A stretch of DNA of 64,000 nucleotides from Blastocladiella emersonii ATCC 22665 (GCA_025594325.1 JANHCV010000010.1:1302001-1366000); one strand, 5' to 3'; numbered from the stretch's first letter, positions 1-11,455 are shown. Program-made: numbers and translations. Notes: generated by a model from the sequence alone, not told the origin.

Positions 1-837
1 ACCGAGGGCGTGCGCGGCCTCTACTCGGGCCTCGGCCCGCAGCTCATCGGCGTCGCCCCCGAGAAGGCCATCAAGCTGACCGTCAACGACCTCGTTCGGT
101 CCATCCTGACCCCGGACCACGGCACGATCCCGCTGTGGGCCGAGATCCTCGCCGGGTGCTGCGCCGGTGGCTCGCAGGTCATCTTCACCAACCCGCTCGA
201 GATCGTCAAGATCCGCCTGCAGGTCCAGGGCGAGGCCGGTGCGGGTGCGCCCCGCCAGGGCGCCGTGTCCATCATCCGGTCGCTCGGCCTCCGCGGCCTG
301 TACCGCGGCGCCGGCGCGTGCCTGCTGCGCGACATCCCCTTCTCGGGCATCTACTTCTCGGCCTACGCGCACCTCAAGAAGGACTTTTTCGAGGAGTCGC
401 CCAGCAAGCCGCTGACGCTGCCCGAGCTGCTCATGGCCGGCGCCATCGCCGGCATGCCTGCGGCGTACCTGACGACGCCCGCCGACGTGATCAAGACGCG
501 CCTGCAGGTCGAGGCCAAGAAGGGCCAGACGACGTACAACGGGCTCACGGACGCGGCCGTCAAGATCTTCCGCGAGGAGGGGTTCAAGGCCTTCTTCAAG
601 GGCGGGCCCGCGCGCATCTTCCGGTCGTCGCCGCAGTTCGGCGTCACGCTCATGACGTACGAGCTCCTGCAGAAGTCGGTGCCCTTCCCGTGGTCGACCG
701 AGCCCATCCCGGCGTCGCAGGAGACCAAGGCCGCGCTCACGGGCAAGGTGCCCGACGAGGCCGCCATGGGCCGCGCCCGGTTGGCCGCCCTCATGCTGCA
801 CGACATCCACACCAAGCTCGGTCTGCGCTCCAACTGA
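1..837 (+). CDS. Mitochondrial aspartate/glutamate carrier (AGC/aralar type), C-terminal part
   Basis: This is the 3' part of a gene whose start lies left of the window; 278 codons are visible, ending in TGA. The protein is an SLC25 carrier that exchanges aspartate and glutamate across the inner mitochondrial membrane for the malate-aspartate shuttle. The sequence shows the end of one carrier repeat ([20 protein letters not shown]), then two further repeats with the PxE/DxxKxRxQ motifs [11 protein letters not shown] and [11 protein letters not shown]. The phrases [26 protein letters not shown] and [16 protein letters not shown] are specific to the aralar/citrin subfamily. Those proteins carry N-terminal EF hands, which would be encoded upstream of the window. 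No intron is seen in this part. A general SLC25 carrier is the only alternative and is less likely. Confidence 0.93.
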   Translation, partial: TEGVRGLYSGLGPQLIGVAPEKAIKLTVNDLVRSILTPDHGTIPLWAEILAGCCAGGSQVIFTNPLEIVKIRLQVQGEAGAGAPRQGAVSIIRSLGLRGLYRGAGACLLRDIPFSGIYFSAYAHLKKDFFEESPSKPLTLPELLMAGAIAGMPAAYLTTPADVIKTRLQVEAKKGQTTYNGLTDAAVKIFREEGFKAFFKGGPARIFRSSPQFGVTLMTYELLQKSVPFPWSTEPIPASQETKAALTGKVPDEAAMGRARLAALMLHDIHTKLGLRSN

Positions 838-1226
838 GCTTCGTGTCGTGTCTCCCTCTCGTAGCTATACCTCGCCCCCCTGTACAAACCGCTAATAACT
901 CTCTATTCTCCACTCCAATGCGAACGAACTCCCGAACGACGAAATACAACGAAACATGCAACATCGATCACCTCTCTGCCGCGAATCATCAGATACGTGA
1001 GGACTGCGTGGGCCCCGGAAGAACTGCAGCAGTCGCGGCGTCACGCGTCGCCGGTCGCGCTGCGCCGTACACGCGCCGCGCCGTGCTTGTTCGCCTCCGC
1101 CGCCCCGTTGCGTTATCGCGCCCCATCATGGCGTTGTGGCGCCCTCGCCCGCGTACAAAAGGCTCCCATTGTCGTCCTCCACGCGCGCTCTCTCTCCCGC
1201 AAGACGCTTCCCTCGCACTCATTGCA
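838..1226. promoter_or_regulatory. Carrier 3' end / heme oxygenase promoter region
   Basis: This 389-nt spacer holds the 3' UTR of the carrier and the promoter of the heme oxygenase gene. A TATA-like TACAAAAG lies at 1154-1161, about 70 nt before the chosen start codon and followed by a pyrimidine-rich stretch. The TATA assignment is inferred from position and composition only. Confidence 0.35.
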
Positions 1227-2546
1227 ATGACGACCGCCGAGACCCTCCCCGCGCAGGCCGCCGTGCCCAACGGCAACGCCGGGCCCAACATCAACCGCGG
1301 CTACACCGGTAGGCGAGATGGATGCAGATGCAGATGCAGTGCGATGGATGCTGACAGCGCCGAGTGTAGACGACGACGACCCGAACCTCCTGCACCGGCA
1401 GCTCCTCGTCGCCGTGGCCGCCGAGCACCACAAGATCCACGGCGCGTCGGTCCTGACGTACGTTTCCTGGGTTCACGCCCAACGTCGCGCACTCTCACGC
1501 CCGCTCCCCCCGCTACACGTAGCGCGCTGCAGCAGGCCAAGCTGCCGCTCGTCCACTTCGTCATGTACCTGGCGACGCTGGCGCACATCTACGCGCCGCT
1601 CGAGCAGGCCCTGGCCAAGGCCGCCGCCGACCACCCGGACGTGCTGGGCCAGATCCACTTCCCGCGCGAGCTCAACCGGCTGCCGGCGCTGCGCACGGAC
1701 CTCGCGTACTTTGTCGGCGACGCCAACGTCGACGCGTGGATCGCCCTCGTCGCCACGCCCGCGACGGCCGAGTGGCGCGACCGCATGCTGTCGCTCGCTG
1801 GTGCTGCTGAGGTGAAGGACGGCGACCAGTGCGCGGCACACGCGGCCGAGGAGCACCACGGCGCGCACCGGCTCATGGCGCACTCGTACACGCGGTACCT
1901 CGGCGACCTGTCGGGCGGCCAGATCCTGCAGTCGCGCATCGCCAAGCTGTACCAGCTGCCCAAGGTCGACACCACGGACGGGTCGGACGTGTACCACGGG
2001 GTCCGGTTCTACGAGTTCCGCAACGTCGCCGACCCGAAGTACTTCAAGACCATGTACCGCCAGACGCTCAACCGCATGGGCGACGAGCTCGGCGACGCGT
2101 GCCGCAAGGAGGTGTGCGACGAGGCAAAGTACTCGTTCGACCTCAACTACCGCATGCTCGAGCAGCTTGCGGATCTCGCCAAGGCGCTCGACGCGGTGCC
2201 GAGTCCTCGTACGTTTACGCCCGCGGGGTCTGTTCGCCTGTTCGTGCCCGCTGACGTTTCAACCGACGGTGTAGTGATCGCCGACGGCGTCCCCGAGGAG
2301 ATCAAGCAGGTCGGCTTCCCCGCCCCCACCCCCACGCCCGCCGTCGCCGCCGCTGCAGCCGAGCCCACTGCCGCTGCCACCACCGTCCCCGAGCGCACCC
2401 TCCCGCTCGGCCACCCGTCCGTCTCGGACCCGCACGCCAAGTGCCCGCTCCGCGCCCTGCCCATGGTCGACCCCAACGTGTCCGCGTCGCTCATGGCCCT
2501 CGGATTCGGGTTCCTCGGGTTCGCGCTCGGCAAGGCGCTCAAGTAA
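1227..2546 (+). CDS. Heme oxygenase, C-terminally tail-anchored
   Basis: Heme oxygenase cleaves heme to biliverdin, CO and iron. Inferred exons are 1227-1308, 1370-1457, 1523-2208 and 2275-2546, giving 375 aa; all introns are GT-AG and 61-66 nt, and joining them keeps one frame. The family signature SYTRYLGDLSGGQ is at about residues 178-190. The proximal-helix context AAEHHKIHGAS offers His51 as the heme ligand. The central fold follows animal HO-1, with FVMYLATLAHIYAPLEQAL and YFKTMYRQTLNRM. A proline/alanine-rich linker precedes a hydrophobic C-terminal segment (SASLMALGFGFLGFALGKAL), as in ER tail-anchored HO-1. The start is the first ATG in frame, directly after a promoter-like stretch. 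Intron 3 is 66 nt and has no stop, so its retention would add 22 residues. Confidence 0.9.
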   Translation: MTTAETLPAQAAVPNGNAGPNINRGYTGRRDGCRCRCSAMDADSAECRRRRPEPPAPAAPRRRGRRAPQDPRRVGPDVRFLGSRPTSRTLTPAPPATRSALQQAKLPLVHFVMYLATLAHIYAPLEQALAKAAADHPDVLGQIHFPRELNRLPALRTDLAYFVGDANVDAWIALVATPATAEWRDRMLSLAGAAEVKDGDQCAAHAAEEHHGAHRLMAHSYTRYLGDLSGGQILQSRIAKLYQLPKVDTTDGSDVYHGVRFYEFRNVADPKYFKTMYRQTLNRMGDELGDACRKEVCDEAKYSFDLNYRMLEQLADLAKALDAVPSPRTFTPAGSVRLFVPADVSTDGVVIADGVPEEIKQVGFPAPTPTPAVAAAAAEPTAAATTVPERTLPLGHPSVSDPHAKCPLRALPMVDPNVSASLMALGFGFLGFALGKALK

Positions 2547-3558
2547 GATGGACTGGGTTGATGGGAGTTGGATGTGTATAAACTTGCGTATTGCTTACCT
2601 TCACACTCTCGCGCACCCATGTTCAGGCTTCGGCTGCAGACTTCGTCGCGGCCGCGGCGGCTTGAGCCCGTCGAACTGCGCGTCGGCTCCAAGGACTTGA
2701 ACGTACGCTTATGCATCGTATTTACACGCTTGCCCCATGCTCCCCTTCGAGCCGTCGTGCCGCAGACGTGACCGCTGTGCCGCGTGACGACGAACGGCGT
2801 ACGCGGCAAAACGGGCACAGCAGGACGAGGTGGGCAGCAGCACCGCCGCGAAACCTTCCGGCTGCGGCGATGCGCCCGTCTTTGAACACCGCGATGCGCG
2901 CGTACCGGGTTGACGGATCACAAAAAGACAAGTCGCAGCGGATGCGAGCGCGGCCGCGACAGCGACGGCGGTTGCTGAACCGGGGCTGCATGAGTTAATT
3001 TTGGATGAATTGATGGTTTTGTCGATACGTTCCGCCCGGCAAGCAACTCGAGCGAAACGTTCGAGACGCGTTGAAGTATCAGGTGACCCACGTGACCGCC
3101 ATCACGCGCCGTGTCTCGCAGCGTGTCTCGCGTCTTTCGCGCGTGCAGCCATTGGCCTTCAAACCGCGATATAGCGCATGGGACGCGTCGTGTGTGAGTC
3201 AGCTGAGGAAGTCACTAAGCTTGCTGCGACCTGCGTCATAGTCGCTATCGCCCAGTGGCGAAAACATCAGTGTGGTGAGCTGCTAGCTGCGTGGGCTTTT
3301 GGCCAATTATGACCGAATCACCGGTCGCTAATAACCCTTCCTTCAGATTGCCGCATGGCCCGTGTAATGTAGCGTTGCGGGTATGCTGCGCGACGCGCGG
3401 GGGCTCAACGTCCTCGCGCGCTTCGCCACTCACGTGTGATGACCACCGCGTCCAAACGACTTGTACTCTTCACACCGACCACTGCATGTACAAAAAAGAC
3501 GTTCCATTAATGCCACGTAAACGAAACCGACTATTTCCGGCCAGCCAAATAAGTCGCG
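2547..3558. other. Intergenic, no gene recognised
   Basis: This interval holds the 3' end of the heme oxygenase transcript and the 3' flank of the first BTB gene on the other strand. Several short open frames exist on both strands, but none has recognisable motifs, family similarity or a supported splice structure. I see nothing else in it. Confidence 0.4.
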
Positions 3559-4557
3559 CTAGTTGCTCTCAGGCGAGTCACCCACCGCGCCGCTCGCGTC
3601 GCCGCTGGCAGAGCTGATCGACGCGATCTGCGTGTCGAGCAGCTTCACGACGCGGTCGCGAGCAGCCGAGGCGAGAAGCGGGAGCTCGAGCATGCCGGCA
3701 AAGTCGATGAGATTGATCCACGTGAACGCGTCGACCATTGCCAGGTCGTCAAGGCCGAGCGGATCGATCAACCTGGCGAGACCGTGGGGGAGCTCGTCCT
3801 TGGGAGTCCAGCCGCAGTACAGATGGACGAGGGCAATCGCGAACGCAACCGGGCGCCATGCTGGAAGTGCAATCGGCTCCTTGGCCTCGTGCCAGTTCGC
3901 TGAAAGAAGCGTGTCGAAGAAGGGCGAGGCTGAGCAGAGGACGGCGTGCGAAGCGCAGATCTTGGTACCGTCGTCGCCCACCGTAAAGACGACATCGCAG
4001 AAATGAGGATCGTTGAGGGTGCGAGCCAGACGGGATGTGACCAAGGGTCCGGTGGCAGGCGGCGTGGACCAGGGCTCAATCGAGACCGTGATTGAATCGA
4101 GGTCCTCCGCGATGTCGTCCCAAAACTTGAAATAGCAAAATGGTAAAGCCCGAGTGCACTCGCCCGCGTTCGCCGCCGCGATTCCAGAGTTCTTCATGAA
4201 CTTGCCGGAACTAGAAGTGCGCGTAATAGAATAGTGAAGGGACACTGGAGCTGGATCTTTGCCGCGCGGGACGAGAGTGAGCCCCGCGTCCCAGCGAGAG
4301 GTACCGTCGATCCGGCGAGAGACGAAAAGCATAAGGCTTTCTGCTCCGAGGTGGACAGGCAGAGGGGGTTCAGGGGTCTGGAAAATAGCGCCCTTGTGGG
4401 TGTCAATCTCCTTGCGAATTGCTCGAAATGTGAAGGTAACCGGCGGCCCGTCGTGGCGGGTCGCTGCCAGAAACGCTACCTAAGTTCACTTACGTTGTGT
4501 GAGTCTCATCGATACTTTGCATCAAGTAAAAGAAGCCATATTTACCGGGCAAGCCAT
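3559..4557 (-). CDS. BTB-domain protein 1 (intact paralogue)
   Basis: Two exons are inferred: a four-codon first exon (4557-4546, MACP) and 4479-3559, separated by a 66-nt GT-AG intron, giving 310 aa in one frame. The same structure recurs in the paralogues at 11.5-17.8 kb. Residues from about 5 to 150 form a divergent, strand-rich N-terminal domain shared by the family; MATH-like architecture is possible but unproven. The BTB fold follows: LNDPHFCDVVFTVG, ICASHAVLCSASPFFDTLL, and a BACK-like stretch INLIDFAGMLELPLLASAARD. BTB proteins commonly dimerise and recruit substrates to cullin-3 ligases, but the function of this one is unknown. It is separated from the other five copies by a retroelement remnant and the ATPase gene. 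Confidence 0.82.
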
Positions 4558-5289
4558 GTTAGGAAGTACGACTGAACTATGAAGGAGACAAGCAGGCTGA
4601 CGAGAGGTCGAGCGAAAGTTGACCACTTGCTCGACCATCTGGGAGCTGCATACCGGTACGCTCGCTGCATATGCTCTTGAGTGCCACGCGGCGCAACGGC
4701 TAGCGCACTTGACGAATGCACGACAGATGAAGCCGCCGAGGTTCACGTGCAACGGGAAGGACTGAGCAGTTGCGTGCGGTGAAGCCTTCACGCAGGGTCA
4801 GGGTAACTCTCGCGCTCGTGGTCACGGTGGCTCCCATCAGAGTCGCGATCACCCGCCGGCGCTCAGCGCTCGAACTGGTCATGCCTATTGCGGTCCGCCG
4901 CGATGAAGAATGCTGTAGGTAGAAGGAAAGTCACCGCCAACCATAATCGTGCCTTGGGCTGTGAACGGGAAAGAGAGAGATGGTGAGCTGGGCGCGGCGC
5001 AGCGCGGACAGAGCCAAGTGGCGAAGCAGGTCCAGCGCGTCGCCGCGACCATGAACACCCACCCACCATCGACGGGCTCGGCGCGGGCCACCTCGAAGCG
5101 CGATGGTGAGAACTGAGAAGTCGACGGGCGCGAGTGCGACGTCAGCGGCCGCGGTCAAGGCGAGCAGCGAGTCGTGCAGCGCGCCGTGCAGGCGGCGGAG
5201 GGAGCGTCGCGGGTTCGAATTGAGGTCGCAGCTGCGGGAGCGCACCGTGAAGGGCGTGTATAGATCCGCCCAGACGGCGACCGCGAACC

Positions 5290-5775
5290 CCAGGGGTAGA
5301 TGCACAGCAGGCGGCGAACACGTCAGCCTCCTCGTTGCCCGAGTTACCAGCGTGACCGTGGATCCACTAGAAGGTGACCTGCATCTCGCGGGCCAAGGTG
5401 ATTCAGCGAAGCACAGCCCACTTGAGCGAGCACGTTGCGCAGACTCGCACTCTCGGAGAAGGCGAGAGTATCCCGACGGCCGAGTCGATGACGCCCTTGT
5501 CGTTGAGGGTGAAGGTGAGCTTGGCGAAGCGGCGGACGGACGCGGCAGCGGCGAGGCCGCCCAGCAGCTGAGAGCGGAAGCTCGAGTGGTTCACGTCAGG
5601 GACGCGAACAGCGCCGTGGCCGCGGAGACGGGCCGGGCGAGTGACAACCTGCGCGAAGTGCCGTCCGACCGCGTCAAGTTAGGCGGCAGGGAGTTGGCAG
5701 CTTTCGCGACGGCGGGCACCGCGGCTGAGATCCCCGTGCGCTTCGAAGCGCCCGTACAGAGCGAACGCATCGAGT
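5290..5775 (-). mobile_element. Decayed RNase H domain of a non-LTR-type retroelement
   Basis: Read on the minus strand, three pieces in shifting frames follow the order of an RNase H domain. First comes LCTGASKRTG and LPPNLTRSDGT (about 5775-5650), matching the first strand but with Gly where the catalytic Asp of TDGS should be. Next is AKLTFTLNDKGVIDSAVGIL (about 5560-5480), the second-Asp region with Asn in place of Asp. Last is VTF-stop-WIHGHAGNSGNEEAD (about 5370-5310), the classic W-GH-G--GNE-AD motif, with an in-frame TAG. Frame breaks, the internal stop and lost acidic residues indicate a dead copy. I found no reverse transcriptase motif upstream, so the element is truncated or too decayed. 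An RNase H from a cellular gene is less likely. Confidence 0.6.
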
Positions 5776-7375
5776 TTTGCGTCAGCAGCTCGATCAGGCA
5801 AGCGAGGGCGCTCCTGCGCTGCCTGACGTGAACAAACTGCCGCAGACACGGCGGAACCAGGTGTCGGCGGCCGTCCTGAGTTCGAGATGGCGGGCGTCCT
5901 CGTGGAAAGCTGGAACGCCGCTGTTCGAGAAGTCGGCCCAAGAAGCCAAAGAGGGGAAGCGTCCACGAGCGTCGCGGTCCATCGTAGCGGCGAGCGAAGC
6001 TCCGAACAGCCCAGGCAGAAGCGCGCGGCTCACCGTTCGCGGGCGAGAGAGGAAGCTTCACGGTCGCGGTGTTCCGAGGGAGCCGGAGCCCGCGACCCGC
6101 AGCCGAGCGTGCCAGAACCCTTGATAACCTTCGAGGGTCAAGCGAAACGTTGTGCAGCAGGTCCGCATGAGTACGTGTGCTTCGTCGTCGAGTATGGGTT
6201 CGCGTCTCACACTGTCTCGCAGGCCCCACGTGATTGTTCGACGCGACCCGCAATCGGGCCGCGAGGCGAGGCCCAGGCGGACCCAGTCCACGGGCGCGGT
6301 GCACAATCGCCCTGCCCTGCCAAGGCTCATATCCCAGGCTAGTGGGATACGGCAGGGCGAGGTAAATGCGATCGTAATACAGGGAGGGAGCGACGCAGGC
6401 GCGGTGCGGGTGAAGACGCGGCCGCGGTCAAGCCCGCCAAGAAGCGACTTGCGACGCGCGTCCTCACCCTCGCGACCTCGCGAATACTCGGAGACGCGCG
6501 CAGAGTAAAGGGAGACGCTAGCGAAAATCATGAGCGAGTGTGGTGGTGGTGAATAAATTATCGGTGGGGAGTGAAAGATATTTGGTGGTGGGGTGATAAG
6601 GTTTTTTTACGGGCGGGGTGCATTTTGGATCCGGCTGGTCGCGAGTCGCGTGCCGCGCGCGGCTTGCCCGTCCCGTGCCCGAGCATCCATCCACCACCAA
6701 CGGTCGGTCCGGCCGCCCGTCGAGTCCTGCCGTGCCGACCTGGCGTGCGTGCGTGCGGGCAAGAGGGAGACGCCGATAAAAGGACGGCGCACCCCGCGGC
6801 CCTCCCTCCCTGCCGTCCCTCAGCAGCTGCTCCTGCCTCTGCCCGCCCGCCAAACACCGCCACCCGCCCGCACGCACGCCGCCCGCAACGCGTCGCTGCT
6901 TCTCTCCTCTCCCCGACCCACAGTAGCCCGCCCCCACACCCCGCACCGAGGGTACGAGCTACTGCATTTTGCTCCCACGACCCTCCTCGACACGCTGCTG
7001 CGCACGGCGGCGCGCCGCTCGCACCTCGACCGGACCGCGACCGCGTAATCACGGTGAACATCATCAACAACGGCCGTGCTGCGCGCACCGCTCGCGCCGC
7101 CGCTGCTCCCGCTCGATCCTCGCTCGCTCGGCTGGCTCGGCCGGTCCCCCGGCGCTGCTGCTGCTCCGGCAGACACATCCGCGCCGGATCCGGTCTGTCC
7201 GCCGGCCGTGCATAAACAGAGCGACTCGTTTCACCCTCTCTCCCTGCCCGCGCGCAAGCCTCGGCGACCACGCCCTTGCCATACCCTCCAAGCCGTATGG
7301 TGCCATGCGCTAACGTTGCTGCCCCCGATTGTGCTCAGGCTGCCCCCGACCGACCCTCTCCCCCTCCTTCCCGCT
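5776..7375. other. Gene-poor stretch and 5' flank of the P-type ATPase
   Basis: The left half may contain more of the decayed retroelement on the minus strand, but I could not recognise a domain. From about 6540 the sequence becomes cytosine-rich on the plus strand, as expected of a promoter and 5' UTR leading to the ATPase start at 7376. TATA-like GATAAAAGG lies at 6775-6783, and CATAAAC near 7209. No coding region is supported. Confidence 0.35.
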
Positions 7376-10300
7376 ATGGCCAAAGACAAACAGAAAAAGG
7401 CCACGAGCCTCGCGCTCGACGAGCACCGGCTGACGCTCGACGAGGTGTGCGCCCGCTACAAGACGGGCGCCGACGCGGTGCACCCGGCCCAGTCGACGGG
7501 CCTGACGCCCGACGAGGCCGCGCGCCGTCTGGCCGCCGACGGGCCCAACCTCATGGCCCCGCCCAAGACCAAGCACCCGCTGCTCCGCTACCTCGAGTGC
7601 CTCCTCGCCCTCTTCAACTTCCTCCTGCTCGTCGCCGCCGCCTTCACGTACCTGCTCTACGGCCTCGACCCCGTCAGCAACTACGCCAACATCTACACGG
7701 GCTCGATCCTCGTCGCCGTCGCCTTCCTCAACGCCTTCATCGAGTACTACCAGGTCGCCAAGTCCGAGGCCGCCCTGCGCGCCTTCCTCGACATGATCCC
7801 CGCCAAGGCCACGGCCGTGCGCGGCGGCCAGCTCGTCGTCGTCCCCGCCTCGGACCTCGTCAAGGGCGACGTCGTGTTCGTCCGCATGGGCGACAAGATG
7901 CCCGCCGACGTGTTCCTGTTCAAGACGGCCGACATGAAGGTCGACAACGCGTCGCTCACGGGCGAGTCGGAGCCGCAGGACCGCTCCCCCGTCAACACGC
8001 ACGAGGCCGCCCTCGAGGCGACCAACCTCGCCTTCAACTCGACGCTCGTCGTGGCCGGCGAGGGCTACGGTATCGTGGTCCGCACCGGCGACGACACGGT
8101 CATTGGCCAGATCGCCAACATGACCCAGACCGAGACCAAGCGCATGTCGCCGCTCACCGAGGAGATCGAGGGCTTCGTCAAGTTCATCGGCTCGCTCGCC
8201 GTGCTCTGCGCCATCATCTTCATCATCGCCCAGCTCAAGACCAACGACATTGGCATCTCGTTCAACTTTGCCGTCGGCGTGCTCGTCGCCTGGGTCCCCG
8301 AGGGTCTCCCCGGCACCGTCACCATGCTGCTCACCATCGCCGCCAAGCGCATGGCCGGCCAGCAGGTGCTCGTCAAGGACCTGACCGGTGTCGAGACGCT
8401 CGGCGCCATCACGCTGCTCGCCACGGACAAGACCGGCACGCTCACGCGCAACCAGATGACCGTGTCGAACGTGTGGACCCACTTCAAGACGTTTGCGCTC
8501 GTCGCGGACGTGCGGTCGCTGCAGGACGGCGAGGTCGCCTTCGACTCGTCGGTCAAGGGCGTGCAGGACGTGATGAACATTTCGGCGCTGTGCTCGCGCG
8601 CGCGCTTCGACAAGACCAACGTGCCCATGGACCAGCGCGAGATCATCGGTGATGCGACCGAGACCGGTCTCTACCGCCTCGCCACGCAGAAGATCCGCGA
8701 TTTCGACCAGCTCGCCGACAAGTACCCCAAGGTGCTCGAGATCCCCTTCAACTCGGACACCAAGTGGCACATGTCCATCCACAAGATGGCCCACGCCAAC
8801 GGCTCCTTCACCACGTTCATCAAGGGCGCGCCCGAGCGCGTGCTGCGCATCTGCTCGACGATCCTCGACGACAACGGCGACACGATCCCGCTCACGGACG
8901 AGCACAAGATCCAGTTCAACACGGCCTACGAGTACATGGCGTCCAAGGGCCACCGCGTGCTCGCCTTCGCCAAGTTCGAGCTGCCCGGCACCGAGTACCC
9001 CGAGTCGCACGTCTTCGACAAGGAGCTCAAGAACTTCCCCATGGCCGGTCTCACCTTCGTCGGCCTCGCGTCGCTCGAGGACCCGCCCAAGCACGGCGTG
9101 CGCGAGGCCGTCGGCAACTGCCGCCGCGCCGGCATCAAGGTCGTCATGGTCACGGGCGACCACCCGCTCACGGCCGAGGCCATTGGCCGCAAGATCAACC
9201 TCATGATTTCGGACACCAAGGAGAAGGTCGCCAAGAAGGCCGGAATCCCCGTCGCCGACGTGCGCGAGGAGGACGTCAAGGCCATCGTGATCCACGGCGA
9301 GAAGATCGACTCGCTCACCGAGGAGGACTGGGACATCATCTTCTCCAAGGACGAGATCATCTTCGCCCGCACCTCGCCCAAGCACAAGCTCCAGATCGTC
9401 AAGCGCGCCCAGGCCATGGGCCACATTGTCGGTGTCACCGGCGACGGCGTGTACGTGTTCTTCTTGCTCTCGCTCGCTGCTCGGCCGTCCCTCGGACTCG
9501 AACTCGAACTCGAACTCGATCACTCACACCACCCCTCCCTCGCTCGCTCGTAGTAACGACTCGCCCGCGCTCAAGAAGGCCGACCTCGGTATCGCCATGA
9601 ACATCTCGGGCTCGGACGTGTCCAAGGAGGCCGCGGCCATGATCCTGCTCGACGACAACTTCGCGTCCATCATCAACGGTATCCGCGAGGGCCGCCTCAT
9701 CTTCTTCAACCTCAAGAAGTCGCTCCGCTACGTGGTCACGCACTCGATCCCCGAGGTCCTGCCGCAGCTCCTGTACGTCGTGGTCCCGCTCCCCGTCGGC
9801 CTCAACGCGCTGCAGATCATCGCCATCGATCTCGGCTTCGAGCTGTTTGCCGCGCTGTCGTACGCGTACGAGCCGCCCGAGTCGGACACGCTCATGAAGC
9901 TCCAGCCCCGCCGCCCCGTCGACACCGAGTCGATCGAGCACCTGCGCGCGCGCCGCGAGTTCGACAACCGGTTCAAGTCGCTGCCCGCCAACGCCGACGA
10001 GGTGGACGAGAACGACTTCCTGCGCCAGCTCACGTTCGGCGAGCGCATCAAGCGCATGTTCTCGGGCGAGTACTGGTCCAAGTGGGCGTTCGCGACGGCC
10101 GACGGCGAGATGCTCGTCGACTGGAACACGCTGTCGTGGTCGTACCTCGAGGCCGGCATCATCCAGTACCTCGGCGCGCAGCTCGCCTTCTTCGTCGTCT
10201 TCTACATGTACAAGGACAAGGACGGCAAGTCGCTCTACATCACTCCCACGGACCTGTACACGTGCGCGTCCAACGAGGGCTGGACCGGCAAGAAGGACTG

Positions 10301-10718
10301 CACGCTCGGGTCCGGGCTCCCGCTCTCGATCGACGACCAGAAGGAGTCGCTTGCCCAGGCCCAGTCGGTCTGGTTCTTCGGCATCTTCCTCATGCAGGCG
10401 TGGAACCTGTTCGCCTGCAAGTGCCTGATGACTTCGCCCTTCACGACGCACATTTTCAAGAACAAGTCCACGCTCCTCAGTTTGCTAGGTGGTCTGATCC
10501 TCACGGTGATTATCACATACGTGCCTGGCATCAACACGGCGTTCGGCTGCTCGTACAACCTCAACCCGCTGTACCTGCTCATCCCGTTCGGCGTCGGCTT
10601 CGTCCTGTTCCTGTACGCCGGCCTCCGCCACTGGATCAAGATGCGCTTCAGCCCCATCAAGTACAACCCCGAGCCGCTCGGCCTCCAGATGCACCCCACG
10701 CGCTGGTCTGCCGCGTAA
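7376..10718 (+). CDS. Na,K-ATPase-like type IIC P-type ATPase, catalytic subunit
   Basis: This is a P-type cation pump of the animal Na,K/H,K-ATPase group (type IIC), acting in the plasma membrane. Exons are 7376-9450 and 9554-10718; the 103-nt intron splits the Val codon of TGDGVNDSPAL, and the joined frame gives 1079 aa. Visible landmarks are TGESEP (about residue 195), the phosphorylation loop DKTGTLT with Asp351, the nucleotide-binding KGAPERV, and the hinge TGDGVND with Asp690. M4 has VPEGLPGTVT, M5 has SIPEVLP, and M6 has AIDLGFELFAAL, so the coordinating acids are kept although the second M6 Asp is Glu. Fungal type IIC pumps are known from Blastocladiella; most fungi use ENA-type pumps instead. 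No beta subunit is seen in this window. The intron carries a short CTCGAA tandem repeat. Confidence 0.93.
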
Positions 10719-10929
10719 CCGGTCGTCGCCGCGTCGCTGTACCCCTCCTCTTCCTCCACTACCCCACCCTCTCGTTGCGCCGTCCCACGGGCGCAGCAGT
10801 ATCTCCCGTTTTCCCCACCGCCGCCGCACGTATGCGTGCGCGCTCTTGTTGAATATGATTAGCTTCTTCTGTACATCTCTCTCTCGTGTGTTCTTGGTCG
10901 TTGTGGATGTGTCGTGGTTGATTGAGCTC

Positions 10930-11455
10930 GAGTGCTCGTTCGACGGCCTTGTCGCGCTGCTGCGGACGAGCGATACGTACGTGCACTCGAAGTCGACTCG
11001 CTTTCCTCGTTTCGTTTCCTGGCCATCGACTCGAGGACGTTAACTTGAGGACGTTAACTCGGGCTCGGGCACGTTTGCGAGCGCCAAGTCGCGCGCGTGC
11101 GGACAGGGGATCTGGTGCGGATGAGCGACGCGTCCTTTCGCTGAGGTTGGACTCGGTTTCCTCGCACCGCTCTCGCTGGCCTTCGACTCGATGGGCTCGA
11201 GCGAACGGTGCTCGCTCAATTGTGAAGGCGCACGCGTGCGTGGACGAGCGACGCGACCTTCTGTTAAGGTTTGACGCGGTTCCCTTGTCTCGCTCGCTGG
11301 TCATCGGCGAGAGGAAGCTCGAGCGAACGGTGCGCTCTCGACCGCGAAGTCTCGCGTGTGTGAATGAGCGTCGCGTGCTCCAGTTGAACTCAACGGGCTC
11401 CCGACCGCCCGATGGTGCGTGTGCGAATGAGCGACGCGGATTCGACAAGCTGCTC
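10930..11455. repeat. Degenerate tandem repeat array, copy 1 (3' of BTB 2)
   Basis: Units of roughly 115-125 bp are repeated with heavy divergence. The best-kept core resembles GTGCGGATGAGCGACGCG and recurs near 10962, 11115, 11235, 11350 and 11412. Other shared pieces are CTCGAGCGAACGGTG (about 11195 and 11320) and CTCGCTGGCCATCGACTCGA-like strings. A 14-bp direct duplication (GAGGACGTTAACTT/C) occurs at about 11034-11060. The same unit is found again at 13985-14350 beside BTB 4. It is not coding as far as I can tell. Confidence 0.6.

Noticed and set aside
135-2546. An 803-codon plus-strand frame starting inside the carrier
   Set aside because: The first part overlaps the carrier out of frame; only its 3' portion is real, as heme oxygenase exons 3-4.
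5200-5225. GGTTCGAAT-like string resembling a tRNA T-loop
   Set aside because: Flanking bases do not form a T-stem, and no anticodon or acceptor stem is found; it lies in the flank of the RNase H remnant.
5103-5831. A 242-codon plus-strand frame opposite the RNase H remnant
   Set aside because: The recognisable motifs are on the minus strand; this frame has no family pattern.
7310-9523. A 737-codon frame antisense to the P-type ATPase
   Set aside because: It has shadow composition (Val, Leu, Gly, Asp, His, Arg) and no motifs; the sense strand has full P-type ATPase conservation.
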